A DNA stretch of 64,000 bases from Eumeta japonica (taxonomy: Eukaryota > Arthropoda > Insecta > Lepidoptera > Psychidae): contig BGZK01001191.1 in assembly GCA_005406025.1 (NCBI GenBank), forward strand, positions 1-64,000, written 5' to 3'. Made by a program: the position numbers and the translations under genes. This document shows, piece after piece, positions 54,833 to 64,000 of the stretch; the first letter of the stretch is position 1, and every line of letters starts with the position of its first letter. A model generated the notes under the pieces. That model had not been told where the DNA came from, ran no database searches, and saw only the letters and a list, made by a program, of their open reading frames with translations.

Positions 54833-55488
54833 TTGAAAAATAAATCTGTATTTGCAAAGGACAAATATGACATCGGATTGATAACGGATTATGAAGCACA
54901 CATTGATCTGACAATAGAAAAATATTGCAGTAAGAGGCCGTATCGTTGCACAATTGAAGACAAAAAGGAGATTGAAAGTCAAATCGCAAAATTATTGGAG
55001 AAAAATATTATCGAAGAATCATATAGTGCATTTGCAGCACCAGTTACATTAGCTTATAAAGGAGATGAAGATAAAAAATCAAGATTATGCATTGACTTGA
55101 CCGTGACCTGAATAAAATTGTTGTCCCGCAATCACAGCCATTCCCACTTATTAAGGACCTAATAGGAAAAACCAGAGATTGCAAGTTTTTCTCTAGACTG
55201 GGCCTGAATTCATCATTTTGGTCAATATCATTGCGTGTCACTGACAGATATAAAACTGCATTTGTCACGCAAGAGAGCCATTTTCAGTGGATATACTTTC
55301 CATTCGGCTTAAAGACCTCGCCAGCTATAATGTGTAATATAATACGAAAACACAAGCTTAGAGATTTTACAGTATGTTACATTGATGACATCTTATTATT
55401 CTCAAAATCATTCTCAGATCATATCAAACATCTAGAACAGCTATTTCAAGCAATTAAAAGTGAGGGTTTAAGACTGAAATTCTCTTAA
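54833..55488 (+). pseudogene. Gypsy reverse transcriptase region
   Basis: Open pieces at 54833-55111 (KRPYRCTIEDKKEIESQI, FAAPVTLAYKG, SRLCIDL) and 55231-55488 (YKTAFVTQESHFQWIYFPFG, LKTSPAIM, then the catalytic YIDDILLFS). A frameshift near 55105 divides them. RT copies the element RNA into DNA. Confidence 0.88.
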
Positions 55489-55518
55489 TGTATGTTTGCA
55501 GCTGACTGAGTTAAATGC

Positions 55519-56240
55519 TTGGGTCACATAATACAAAATAATTCAGTTAGACCACTGAAAGACAACTTAATATCAATAAAAAACTTCCCTATTCCGGAAA
55601 CAAAAAAAAATGTAAGACAATTTCTGGGGAAAATAAACTTTTACCATAAGTATGTGCCAAAATTAGCAATCAAACTAGAACCATTACATAATCTTTTAAG
55701 AAAAGAACAAGCCTTTAACTGGACTAAGGCATGCCAAGAAGCGTTTGATGACATAAAACAAATATTATGTTCTGATCCAATATTAACCATTTTTGATCCA
55801 AACTTGTCTATCCATATTTACACAAATGCCAGCATACTAGGAATAGGAGCAGTATTCAAACAGCCACAAGAAAACAACGAGGAGAAATCAGTGGCATGTT
55901 TCTAAAAAAAAATGAACGAAGTTCAAAAAAGGAAGTAAGCTGTATATCTAGAATGCCTAGCGATTAAAGAATGTGTGAAGTATTGGCAGCATCTGTTGAT
56001 AGGTAGGCAATTTACTGTCTTTTCATATCACAAGCCCTTGGAAAACATGAATATAAAGTTAAGAACTGATGAAGAGTTGAGAAATCTGACATACTACCTA
56101 TCAAAATATGATTTCCAAATTAAATATTCTCCAGGAAGATACAATATCGAAGCTGATTGCCTAAGTAGGAATCCAGTCCTAGGGGCAAATGACAACCTAG
56201 AAGAACAGTTAAAGGTAGTCAACATTATAAAACTAGAAGA
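55519..56240 (+). pseudogene. Gypsy RT thumb and RNase H region
   Basis: 55519-55905 has MGHIIQNNSVRPLKDNLISI, ETKKNVRQFLGKINFYHKYV and TIFDPNLSIHIYTNASILGI, where YTNAS stands for the catalytic TDAS of gypsy RNase H (the D is N). 55975 onward has QFTVFSYHKPLENMNIK and SPGRYNIEADCLSRNP, the end of the RNase H domain. A stop near 55904 and TAA triplets near 55937 interrupt it. Confidence 0.85.
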
Positions 56241-57364
56241 CATCTTAAAAAATCAAGTAGAAAATGATAAAATACAGAGCAGAAAAGACAAATTAATAAC
56301 CAGAAACAACGTTTATGACAAGAAAGTTAAGAAAAAAAAAATAATCCTATTGGAGAAATTCAGCATACAATTCATAAAAAATGTACATGCAGATCTGTGC
56401 CACATAGGAACAAAACAGTTGCAAAAAATTATGAGTTCATGGTACACAGCAGAAAACTTGATAAAAAACATAAAAAGAATATGTGAAAGTTGTAATGTAT
56501 GTATAAAGAACAAATCAAGAGGACAAAATAAATATGGATTGATGTCCCACCTAGGTCCCGCCACAAAGCCATTTGAGATATGTTCCATTGATACAATTGG
56601 ATCTGGGGGTTCGAGGTCGACAAAGAGGTACTTACATCTACTAACAGATCACTTCACAAGGTACGCATACATATTGACTTCAAGTACCCAAAATGCGAAT
56701 GATTTCATAAAACTAGTAAGAAACTATACACAAACTGACGACATTGGTATGATTCTATCAGACTAATACCCCGGTATCAATTCTAGAGACTTCAAACAAT
56801 TTTTTGGAAGAAAAGAACATTCCAATAATTTTTACTGTTGTCGATTCGCCTTTCTCAAATGGATTGAACGAAAGACTAAATCAAACATTGGTCAATAAAA
56901 TTAGATGCAAAACAAACGAAAACGGCGTGAAAAAAGCATGGACAACTATAGCACAAAATTGTGTAAAAATCTATAACGAGACAGATTACACGGTCACTGG
57001 ATATGCTCCGGGGTATCTTCTATACGGCAAGGATGTTACGATTTTCCCGAATGAGTTGAAACTCAAAAAGACAGAGAGTGACTTGATACAAGACAGAAGA
57101 AAAGCTCTGGGAAATACAATTAAATCTCATAACTACAACAAGAAGATTTACGATAAAAATCGAAGACATCTAGACTTCAAAGTTGGTGATACCGTTTTCG
57201 TGGACAATGGAAAGAAGCTGAATAGGAAAAAGCTCGACGAATTGAGAATTGGACCCTTTATAATCATAAAAAAAATATCAAACTCAATCTACAAGGTAAA
57301 CACTAACTATAGAAAATCAGAATCAAACTTTTTTCCACATCTCGAAGCTAACTCCAGCGCCTGA
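56241..57364 (+). pseudogene. Gypsy integrase region
   Basis: An HHCC zinc-binding N-terminus (VHADLCHIGTKQL ... CESCNVCIKNKSRG), then a DDE core with FEICSIDTIGSGGS and DDIGMILSD. A stop follows at 56764-56766, just after the second catalytic block. 56804-57364 continues with IPIIFTVVDSPFSNGLNERL (catalytic E), a chromodomain-free tail with NKKIYDKNRRHLDFKVGDTV, and a stop just before the 3' LTR. Confidence 0.88.
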
Positions 57365-57429
57365 GCTTGAATACCATGAAGAGAATGTGTGAGTAGTTGT
57401 ATTGTTGCGTCTTCTCTGGGAGGGGGAGA

Positions 57430-57720
57430 TGTAAGGAAAACTATAATTTTCTTTCAAGTGTCATCGTGACAGATCGCGACACGGATATTTATTATGTCAT
57501 GAACCGTAATTGTGATTTTGGAATCGACATTGTGATTAATAACATTAAATGTCGTTTTTTTTCTTATAGGTAAAGTTTTTGTTATTGTTGATTGTTACGG
57601 TCTATGCATGTGAACTCTATGTAACCTAATAGAATAAATCTTTTCTTACAGAGAAACTCAATTGTGTTTTGATCACTAAATGGTGTCGTCCATATAACCA
57701 CGAATAGAAAATAATATATT
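57430..57720 (+). repeat. 3' LTR of gypsy element
   Basis: Starts TGTAAGGAAAACTATAATTT directly after the polypurine tract and ends near AATAATATATT, followed by the ATATA target duplication. Confidence 0.9.
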
Positions 57721-57774
57721 ATATATATACGTATTAATTAGACAATAAAATTTCAAACTCATTTTTTAAAAGTA

Positions 57775-58319
57775 CAGTGGAATCTCAATAACTCGAACCT
57801 CGTTAAGTCGAAATCCTCAGTAAGTACAAAAAAATTGCCATTCCCTTTCGATAAACCCCTAAATACGCGATATCGCGAATTATTTAGACTTTGTAACTCG
57901 AACAAAATGTTATTTCCCTACGAAGTATTGATAATACATACTTATACTCTATAACTCGAATTTCAAAAAGGAGACTCCGTAAGTCGTAGTTGGTAAAATA
58001 TAATGACGTCTTACTTGGAATTCCTCGAAATAATAGTAATAAATTCCAAAATGAATATTCGGGTTCGGGGCTTCTAATCTATTGTTTTTGTCTTGTACAC
58101 GTGCAATGAATGAATACATTCATGAAACTTTCTAAGTAACACAGCTGTGAACGTTATGTTTGTTCCGTTATGTCGGATTTTTTTTAGTGTACAGTTTACT
58201 TTGTAAGTCGAAATTTCAGCATTTAAGTCATATGTATTGCGAAGTTCTTGTTAAGTCGAAAACTCGTTAACCTGATTTTTTGCATTTCCCTTGACATTCG
58301 AGTTATTGAGATTCCACTG
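57775..58319. mobile_element. Pogo-like MITE with 23-bp inverted ends
   Basis: A 545-bp element beginning CAGTGGAATCTCAATAAC and ending with the exact complement (GTTATTGAGATTCCACTG), flanked by TA on both sides. This is the pattern of Tc1/mariner-superfamily pogo/Tigger elements. No transposase is present. Inside, variants of TAACTCGAA and TAAGTCGAA occur about seven times in both halves. It sits 55 bp after the gypsy 3' LTR. Confidence 0.9.
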
Positions 58320-58321
58320 TA

Positions 58322-59964
58322 TATATAAAATAAAAAATAGCAAAAAAATACGTAATCATTTTTAAAAAGATAGAAAAAACTAGATCGTCTCGAGAATACA
58401 GTAATTTATTTGTATTTGACAATGTACAGATTTCGTACATTTTAGAGAAATAATTTAATTAATTTAGATTCACTCCTAAAACTGCTTATAAAAATATAAT
58501 AAAATTTGGGGAGTGTTTACTTGAGATGTTTAATTGAGGCACCACGTAATATATTAACAGTAAGTTTATTTCAACGTCTTGGTTTGATTTTATCATAAGA
58601 AATTTCTAGATAAATAATTTGTTTATTCAGGTTTGATTGGTATGAAAGGTATTATTATAAATATTAATAGTAACGTGATTTCAATTTATAAATTATGATG
58701 TCGTCGTCTAGTTTATAAAGAGAACGACGAATGAAATGACAAAGTTATAAATGACGTATTTATTTACAATAACATCTCTATGCTCAAAACGTTTTATTGA
58801 AATAATTATTTCAACAGAAAAATTAAACAATATTTTTTTAATATAAAAGATACATTTTTACAAAAAAAGAAAACACAATAAAAATAACTTTAATAACGCT
58901 TATAGCATTTATTTTTTAATGTAGATTTATCTAAAATATCAAATGGCAAAATTATTTTGTACATTGTAGTAGCCCCTTTACCTTCCCGTCAAAGATGTCG
59001 CATATTTTATATAAAACAGAGCATTTATGACTATTTTATTATGATCTACAAGGTACACATGGTCTCAGAGACCAATCTTAAAATAGGTAATATTATGACA
59101 AAAATATCAAATATATCTTTTATGTTATTATATGGTAATGCTATTTCCAATTTATTGTATGAACATTATTAGAGCAAAAATTTTAAAATCATTGTAACCA
59201 TTAATATGTCTATGTATTATATTATTACATAGTTACAAGCGGAACAGTGAATTTTCATTAAACATTATCCGAGAAATATAAAAAGCAATTGTATAGAAGA
59301 TCTTTGACGCTGCGCATTTATATTAACGTCTAGTTCAATCTTAATTTACGGTGAGACGTCTGTATTTTTAAGATGTAGTAAATTATAAAAAAATTATTAG
59401 TTTGTTTTCGAAAACCCCCACTTTACAGCATTCAAAAACATGCGACATCTTTATTATTAAAACGTAATTAACAAAAAACTTCTGTCGAAATATATTTTAA
59501 AAACTTAGCGTTTCTATCACATTTATTTTTTTAATTACTATAAATATATTATTCAATAAAATAATTTACAATATCAAAATGAGTGACCCTTAAATATTTA
59601 TGTTATTAGGTATTTATAAGTCATTAGAAGATTAAATTAAATTTAAAAAAATGTTTATATCGTAAAACAATACCTATACCTCAATCACGTCGTAAACACA
59701 GATTGATTTTTTAAATACCTTTTTTAAAAATTCACTTTTCTTAAATTACTTTCATTGGTATTTATTTTCAATTTTGCAATGAACAAACATACATTTGACA
59801 ATTAAATTTTGGAGTATTGAATTTGAATTTTCTAATAAAAACCGTTTTTTTTTCTTTTTAATAAACATTGAACATTCGTGATACCATCATATTTATCGTT
59901 TTAAGTACGCTCGCAAACAACTCTTCAGTTTTACAGGGCTACGTTTCTTCTTTAGGTTAATTCA
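58322..59964. other. Region downstream of gene D
   Basis: AT-rich; no coding sequence supported. The 3' UTR of gene D should lie at its right side. TTTATT at 59761 (AATAAA on the minus strand) is a candidate poly(A) signal about 200 nt after the stop. Confidence 0.4.
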
Positions 59965-60071
59965 TCAGGTGGAGTAAAGCGGCTCGGCGTAGAGACGCGC
60001 CGGCCCGGACGCGTAGCTGGGCGCGGCGGGCTCGCGCGTCGCCAGCAACGCCTGCTTCGCTCTCTGTTTCG
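59965..60071 (-). CDS. Gene D last exon: cytoplasmic tail
   Basis: After TTATTTATTCACTCAG the frame completes an Ala codon (G|CG) and reads KQRAKQALLATREPAAPSYA, SGPARLYAEPLYST and TGA. The phase fits the donor at 61059. The very high GC content and third-position bias contrast with the flanks. Short tail with two tyrosine motifs (PSYAS, RLYAEPLY) that could be sorting or phosphorylation sites. This is the C terminus of the membrane protein whose membrane segment is in the previous exon. Confidence 0.78.
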
Positions 60072-60144
60072 CTGAGTGAATAAATAACAACAATCACTAT
60101 TTATTATGGTATTAAAAAAGGAAAACGAGCATGTAAGCAACCAG

Positions 60145-60225
60145 ATAATAGGTTCACCGCCGCCCTTGGACATTCGCTGTGCTAGAGGAGTCACTAGGTC
60201 CTGTCCGACGTGCGTGATCGAAGGG
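60145..60225 (-). repeat. Diverged lepidopteran interspersed repeat
   Basis: The reverse complement contains AGCGAATGTCCAAGGGCGGC followed by GGTGAACC, the same family as at 26430 and 49200, reversed. It lies in the gene D intron. Confidence 0.55.
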
Positions 60226-61058
60226 GAGATGTCTACGGGAACTTTATAAAGGTATAGGATAACTGATAGATGGGGCAATGTAATAAGTACTACATTTTAT
60301 ATTGTAATTACAGATCTGTGTGATTGCGTTTTTGTACAGAACATGTGTCATATATCATAAGGTTGGTTTTCCTGTATTTAAAGCTAAAGAAAGCAAATTG
60401 ACATCTAGTAAGTGATATCAATTTCAATAGAACGCAGTAATTAGATGGCCGATTACCCTGTAAGAGTTAATTCACCAAGTGATTCTTATTAAGGTATAAT
60501 GAATTTTGATAACTTCTAGGCTTAATTCGGTATTTTGTCAAATTTTGCTGTCGATATTACTTGTCAAATGTTACAACACACTGCTGTTGAAATAGACAAC
60601 GAAAGAGATTGGTGACATAAACAATGTCGTAGTAAAATTATTTATTTATAAGAAATATAAAAATTCTATTGGGACAAGTAAACACACATTTCTGTAAGTC
60701 TTGTTCCATCGTAGGATGGTGGACTGAGTCTTGGAGAAATAAAGACTACTTTCATATGAACTTCCGTCAAAAAGTGACTATTTATATCTCATATTCTTCA
60801 CGTCCTTTAATTTCGACTGATGTAGTAAATGAAAAATTTGAGTTTGTACATGCTTTTTCCGTTGTCGTATAATGAAATAAATTATTAAATGTTATGAGTT
60901 TCAAAGACTTCGCCCTTGTTCTTTACAAGTGAAGATTATTAAATAATTTTCAACTAACTCGTACAAAAGTACCCTACGTTAGTTATTTCAGATGTAACAT
61001 GAAAAATCAATTTCGATTTCTTCAAATCTAGAGAGTATAGATCAAATCTTGTGATTAC

Positions 61059-61309
61059 CTGATGAATGCAAGCAGCACAACACTAATGTAGCAATTAAAG
61101 CCAGAGCAGGAAGCGCTGCGGCGATACCCAGGAGCGCTTTTTGTGTCGTCGAATGCTGCGCCCGGGCCACCCCGCACGCGCCCACTGACGTCACCTTGTA
61201 CTCGTCTAGTACCGCCTGCAGGGCTATCCCAGCCTCGCGGATGGTCTTCTGCATCGACCTGGGACTTAGCGCTTCGCCGTTCTCAGCTTTACGTATTTGG
61301 AAACAAGCC
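61059..61309 (-). CDS. Gene D penultimate exon: transmembrane exon
   Basis: A 251-nt exon between TCTTTGTCAG and TCATCAG|GTAATC. It reads (R)ACFQIRKAENGEALSPRS, MQKTIREAGIALQAVLDEYK, VTSVGACGVARAQHSTTQK, then a membrane segment (ALLGIAAALPALALIATLVL) and CCLHSS. The upstream part has an amphipathic helix followed by a conserved-looking DEYKVTSVGAC. This order (juxtamembrane segment, single membrane helix, short tail) would suit the end of a cadherin-like or other large type I surface protein, but no cadherin repeat lies in the window to prove it. Phases match both neighbouring exons. GC-rich. Confidence 0.78.
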
Positions 61310-61384
61310 CTGACAAAGATGCAATATCGTATTAAGTTTTTTTTTTTAATAGAATTCGTAAGAGACAAACGAGGATGCGGGTCA

Positions 61385-61460
61385 ACGGAAAGTAGATGGT
61401 CACCACAACCCATGAACAGCCGCATCCAGAAGAATCACTTATGCGTTGCCGGCCTTTTAA
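61385..61460 (+). repeat. Diverged lepidopteran repeat
   Basis: GATGGTCACCACAACCCATG, then CAGCCGCATCCAGAAGAATC, then ATGCGTTGCCGGCCTTTT resemble a dispersed moth sequence (GATGGTCACCACCGCCCAT ... TTGCCGGCCTTT). It lies just upstream of the gene D transmembrane exon, in its intron. Confidence 0.5.
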
Positions 61461-61469
61461 ATGAGAATA

Positions 61470-62089
61470 TGCTTTTTGAGTTGAGATACACATTTCCAAC
61501 CCTCTTAATTAATTTAAAATTGCCCTGTTTGCTAATAAACATTGTTGTCAAAAAAAAAATAAGCACTTGATAACAAACATCAACCTTTTTCTAATCTATC
61601 CTCGCAATTCGGTACCACGAAATAAGCACAATAGTTAGAGTGTAAATTATATTAACATTAATTTCTATTTTATGTATGTCTTAACGCATCTAAGCCATAT
61701 TTAAAGAAAGTTTATATAATGTAAATATAATAATAGGGTTCAGGTAAAGTTTTGTCTTAATAACAGTTTATAAGTAGTAAAAGCAAATATTAATTAAGTT
61801 TACTACAAAAAATCAAACCCGTTAGCTTACAACACTGAACGTTTTTCTGCTTAATGTGCGAATAGAAATAATAAGGTCATATGTTCCTCAACGGTGAGTT
61901 AATGTAAACATCGTGTGAAACCTATATTATGAGGTAGTATATCTGATACTTCTAACTTTAGACTGATGTCAATACCACCGACACTCAATTAAATTTTAAA
62001 AAGCTTATTTTAAATCAATTACTGCGGTTTTTTTTATAATAATTTGAGGAACTTTAAACAATTTAGATGCACAAAGAATCGCTTAACAA
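61470..62089. other. Gene D intron, gene-free part
   Basis: AT-rich; nothing recognised. Confidence 0.4.
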
Positions 62090-63371
62090 TTGAAGCCGGT
62101 GTTGAGCTTATTTAATAGATTCTTGATGCCCGAGAGGATTCACGGGACGCAATTGATGTTTACTGTGATTTATTCCAGGCATTTGACTGCGTTCATGTTC
62201 ATGCGACGCATTGATCAGGAAACTACATCATTAGGGTGTCATGGGTCGATCATTATAGTCTTATTTAAGAGGTAGAATTCAAAGAGCTGATGTTGATGGT
62301 GAGAGGTCGCCGGGGTCTGCAGTCGATATGGGTGTGCACAGGTTTCAGTTGTTTACATTAACGATCTACCATATCTTGTTAAAGATGGGTATGGGATTGT
62401 CCTGTTTGCTGATGATACTTCTTTACTTTTGAAGATTATTAGGCAATAGCTAGCTTTTGACGAAGTAAACAGAATCATCTCTGAAATAGTTGAGTGGTTT
62501 AGTATTACTAATTTTCTTCTCAATGAGAAGAAAACAAAACTTATTAAATTTTCTTTGACTAGTGCTGAACTGCTCGATGCAAACGTAATGGCCAAGAACG
62601 AGATAGTGGATCTTGTGGACACGACCTTATTTCTAGGTCTCACTTTAGATGCTAAATTGTGTTGGAATTCTGTTATTACAAGATTGACGCATATGTAGTG
62701 AAAAGAATTTGGCGACTTACAGATGAAAGCACCGTGAGACTAGTTTATTTCAGTTTTTTTTCAATCTTATGACCTATGGATTTTTGTTATGGTCACATCG
62801 TGGGTCATGCAGCCGATATTAACACAACTTTCGTGCTGTAGAAGCAATCAATTCCTGTTATTTGTAGCTTGAGACCAATGGCATCTCTCAAAGAAAAACT
62901 TAAGGAAATCTTAATTTTTGCATCATAATACATTTATGAAACCTGGTATATGTTAAGAGAAATATAGAATCGTTCCAATAAATGAGTGACATCCATAATA
63001 TTAACACTAGACATAAGAATAATCTTGCTGCTCATAAAACCCGTCTAATCAAAGTTAACAAATCATTTAAGAGGGCAATATGTGCACTTTTATAATAAGA
63101 TTCCAGCCGAAATTCCAAACTTACCATTACATTGAACTGCTCGGCTATCAGGTTGCTTCATGTTATTTCTAGGTGTTGTACTAAATTGTTAATTACTTAA
63201 TATTTTGTATCGTTGAATACAAAAGAGCAAACCTTGAATTTCTTGTTCATTCTTCTTCAGATGCATCAGAATTTGGAATGGATGTTAATGTTAACGCCGA
63301 GAACAATGGTTTATAACGCATTTCAACTGTAATGTCTATTACCTACTAAATAAAGCTATTTTTTTTTTGAT
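62090..63371 (+). pseudogene. Jockey-like non-LTR reverse transcriptase remnant, copy 3
   Basis: The clearest copy of the family also seen at 460 and 24580. VVYINDLPYLVKDGYGIVLF and ADDTSLLLKI (catalytic FADD) lie near 62340-62440. WFSITNFLLNEKKTKLIKFS and VDTTLFLGLTLDAKLCWNS follow to about 62670, then a thumb region in several frames. The C-terminal FYNKIPAE-like text has decayed to FIIRFQPKFQTY and neighbouring frames near 63080-63130. The 3' end is probably AATAAAGCTATTTTTTTTTT at 63351-63370. Many stops. It lies in the gene D intron on the opposite strand to the gene. Confidence 0.8.
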
Positions 63372-63952
63372 TTAACAAAAAATATTTGCCGCAAACTTCA
63401 AAAATATGTAAGCTTTCGCACGCATATCGACAAAACCTTGAGGGCTGTTCTTGGTATCAATCTCCTAAAGTAGGGGGTTATGTGGGTTGTACAAATACTG
63501 ATCTGCCACGGTTTTGAACGTACTCTCATAATTAATGAAGAAAAACGGTAGAACCATTTCGCGATCGTGGATGAGTATTATCTGTTCATAAGTGTTCAAT
63601 GTGAATTGAACATCTTTGGCTTGGAAATACATACACTTACATCACCTATGCAATGTACTCTCACGGTCACCATGACATTTTAAAAATAGACGTGTCTAAA
63701 GCCGTACAAGTATTTTTGTAGCTTTTAGGATATCGAATGTTAGAAGCTTTTACTTCATTAAGTGATAGTTAAGCATATTTTAATGTACGCTAAAAACATG
63801 TGACCTTTATTAATCCACTAGACTAAAAGATGCTAAAATATATTGATATTGCAAAACTGATTTCACAACATCTAAATAAACATTCTAAATCAATTTACCG
63901 ATAACCGTACAATATTTTGATTTTCGTTTGAAACATAGTTAGCAATGATTAC
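63372..63952. other. Gene D intron, right part
   Basis: No supportable feature. Confidence 0.4.
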
Positions 63953-64000
63953 CTCGTCCTAGCGACCCGCCCTTCGCGGTCGGGCGACGGCTCGTAGAGC
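63953..64000 (-). CDS. Gene D partial exon at window edge
   Basis: An open, GC-rich stretch cut by the window end. In the frame that fits the next exon it reads LYEPSPDREGRVARTR and ends ACGAG|GTAATC, leaving two bases of an Arg codon that the acceptor at 61309 completes. The matching phase and base composition support it as a true exon; the upstream part is outside the window. Confidence 0.65.

Larger units (their letters stand above)
52864..57720 (+). mobile_element. Ty3/gypsy LTR retrotransposon, nearly complete but broken
   Basis: A 4.86-kb element with two similar LTRs, a polypurine tract (GGGAGGGGGAGA) directly before the 3' LTR, and the 5-bp target duplication ATATA at 52859-52863 and 57721-57725. 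Inside, in order, are a short leading open frame, gag, protease, RT, RNase H and integrase, all plus strand. No envelope-like frame follows pol. Frame breaks or stops separate nearly every domain, so it cannot make a functional polyprotein, while LTR similarity suggests fairly recent insertion. The subclade is not assigned; integrase plus a single zinc knuckle fits several arthropod gypsy lineages. Confidence 0.92.

Noticed and set aside
57365..57429. Envelope-like gene after gypsy pol
   Set aside because: Only about 65 nt separate the integrase stop from the 3' LTR; there is no room for one.
1..64000. CRISPR arrays, operons, riboswitches, bacterial promoters
   Set aside because: None seen, and the sequence is clearly from an animal nuclear genome.

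Overview
This is an AT-rich nuclear window from an insect, very probably a moth or butterfly (Lepidoptera). Three things point that way: spliced genes with GT-AG introns of several kb; a lone exon on the minus strand (2990-3176) that closely matches the olfactory co-receptor Orco of moths; and several diverged copies of short repeats that are common in lepidopteran genomes. I see no bacterial features, CRISPR arrays, operons or convincing tRNA/rRNA genes.

Five to seven host gene models can be supported. (1) Gene C, plus strand, has exons 7324-7823, 17553-17767 and 25717-25799. They join in phase to a 265-residue, cysteine-rich, single-pass membrane protein that I do not recognise. (2) Gene B, minus strand, has exons 42048-41702, 36620-36559 and 35700-34283 (608 residues). 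(3) Gene A, minus strand, has exons 47234-46879, 46187-46036 and 44934-43481 (653 residues). A and B are tandem paralogues with the same layout: a signal-peptide exon, a short arginine-rich exon, and a long Pro/Thr/Ser/Tyr-rich exon ending in a GYxYxKPAxPFEF motif. They look like secreted extracellular-matrix or cuticle-type proteins. (4) Gene D, minus strand, is the 3' end of a type I membrane protein (exons at 63953-64000, 61059-61309, 59965-60071). (5) A small last coding exon with one membrane segment lies at 47565-47824 on the minus strand. (6) The Orco-like exon at 2990-3176 stands alone. (7) A weak two-exon model starts at 2385.

Most of the rest is transposon debris. From left to right: a jockey-like non-LTR remnant (460-1160); a mariner with both inverted ends (4329-5415); an RTE-type LINE inside gene C intron 1 (about 8480-12047); a minus-strand non-LTR remnant (12370-12840); a ZBED5-like hAT element (13154-15790) carrying another insertion; a Helitron end (16787); an endonuclease-bearing jockey-like element (21216-23510) and a second copy of the first non-LTR family (24580-25380) inside gene C intron 2; a long BEL/Pao remnant (26760-31300); Helitron-like and degenerate GGAATCG-type arrays; a nearly complete Ty3/gypsy element with both LTRs and a target duplication (52864-57720); a pogo-like MITE (57775-58319); and a third copy of the first non-LTR family (62090-63371). 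All the transposon genes are broken by stops or frameshifts.

Two features stand out. The first is the diverged but open Orco-like exon, from a gene that is normally single copy. The second is the large number of short, often perfect, fold-back palindromes, many inside decayed transposon coding sequence. The best are at 3240-3297, 20851-20924, 22731-22788, 30396-30459, 30776-30836 and 46646-46743. They look like products of replication template switching or of small palindromic elements.

All calls were made by reading the sequence. No similarity search or alignment program was run.
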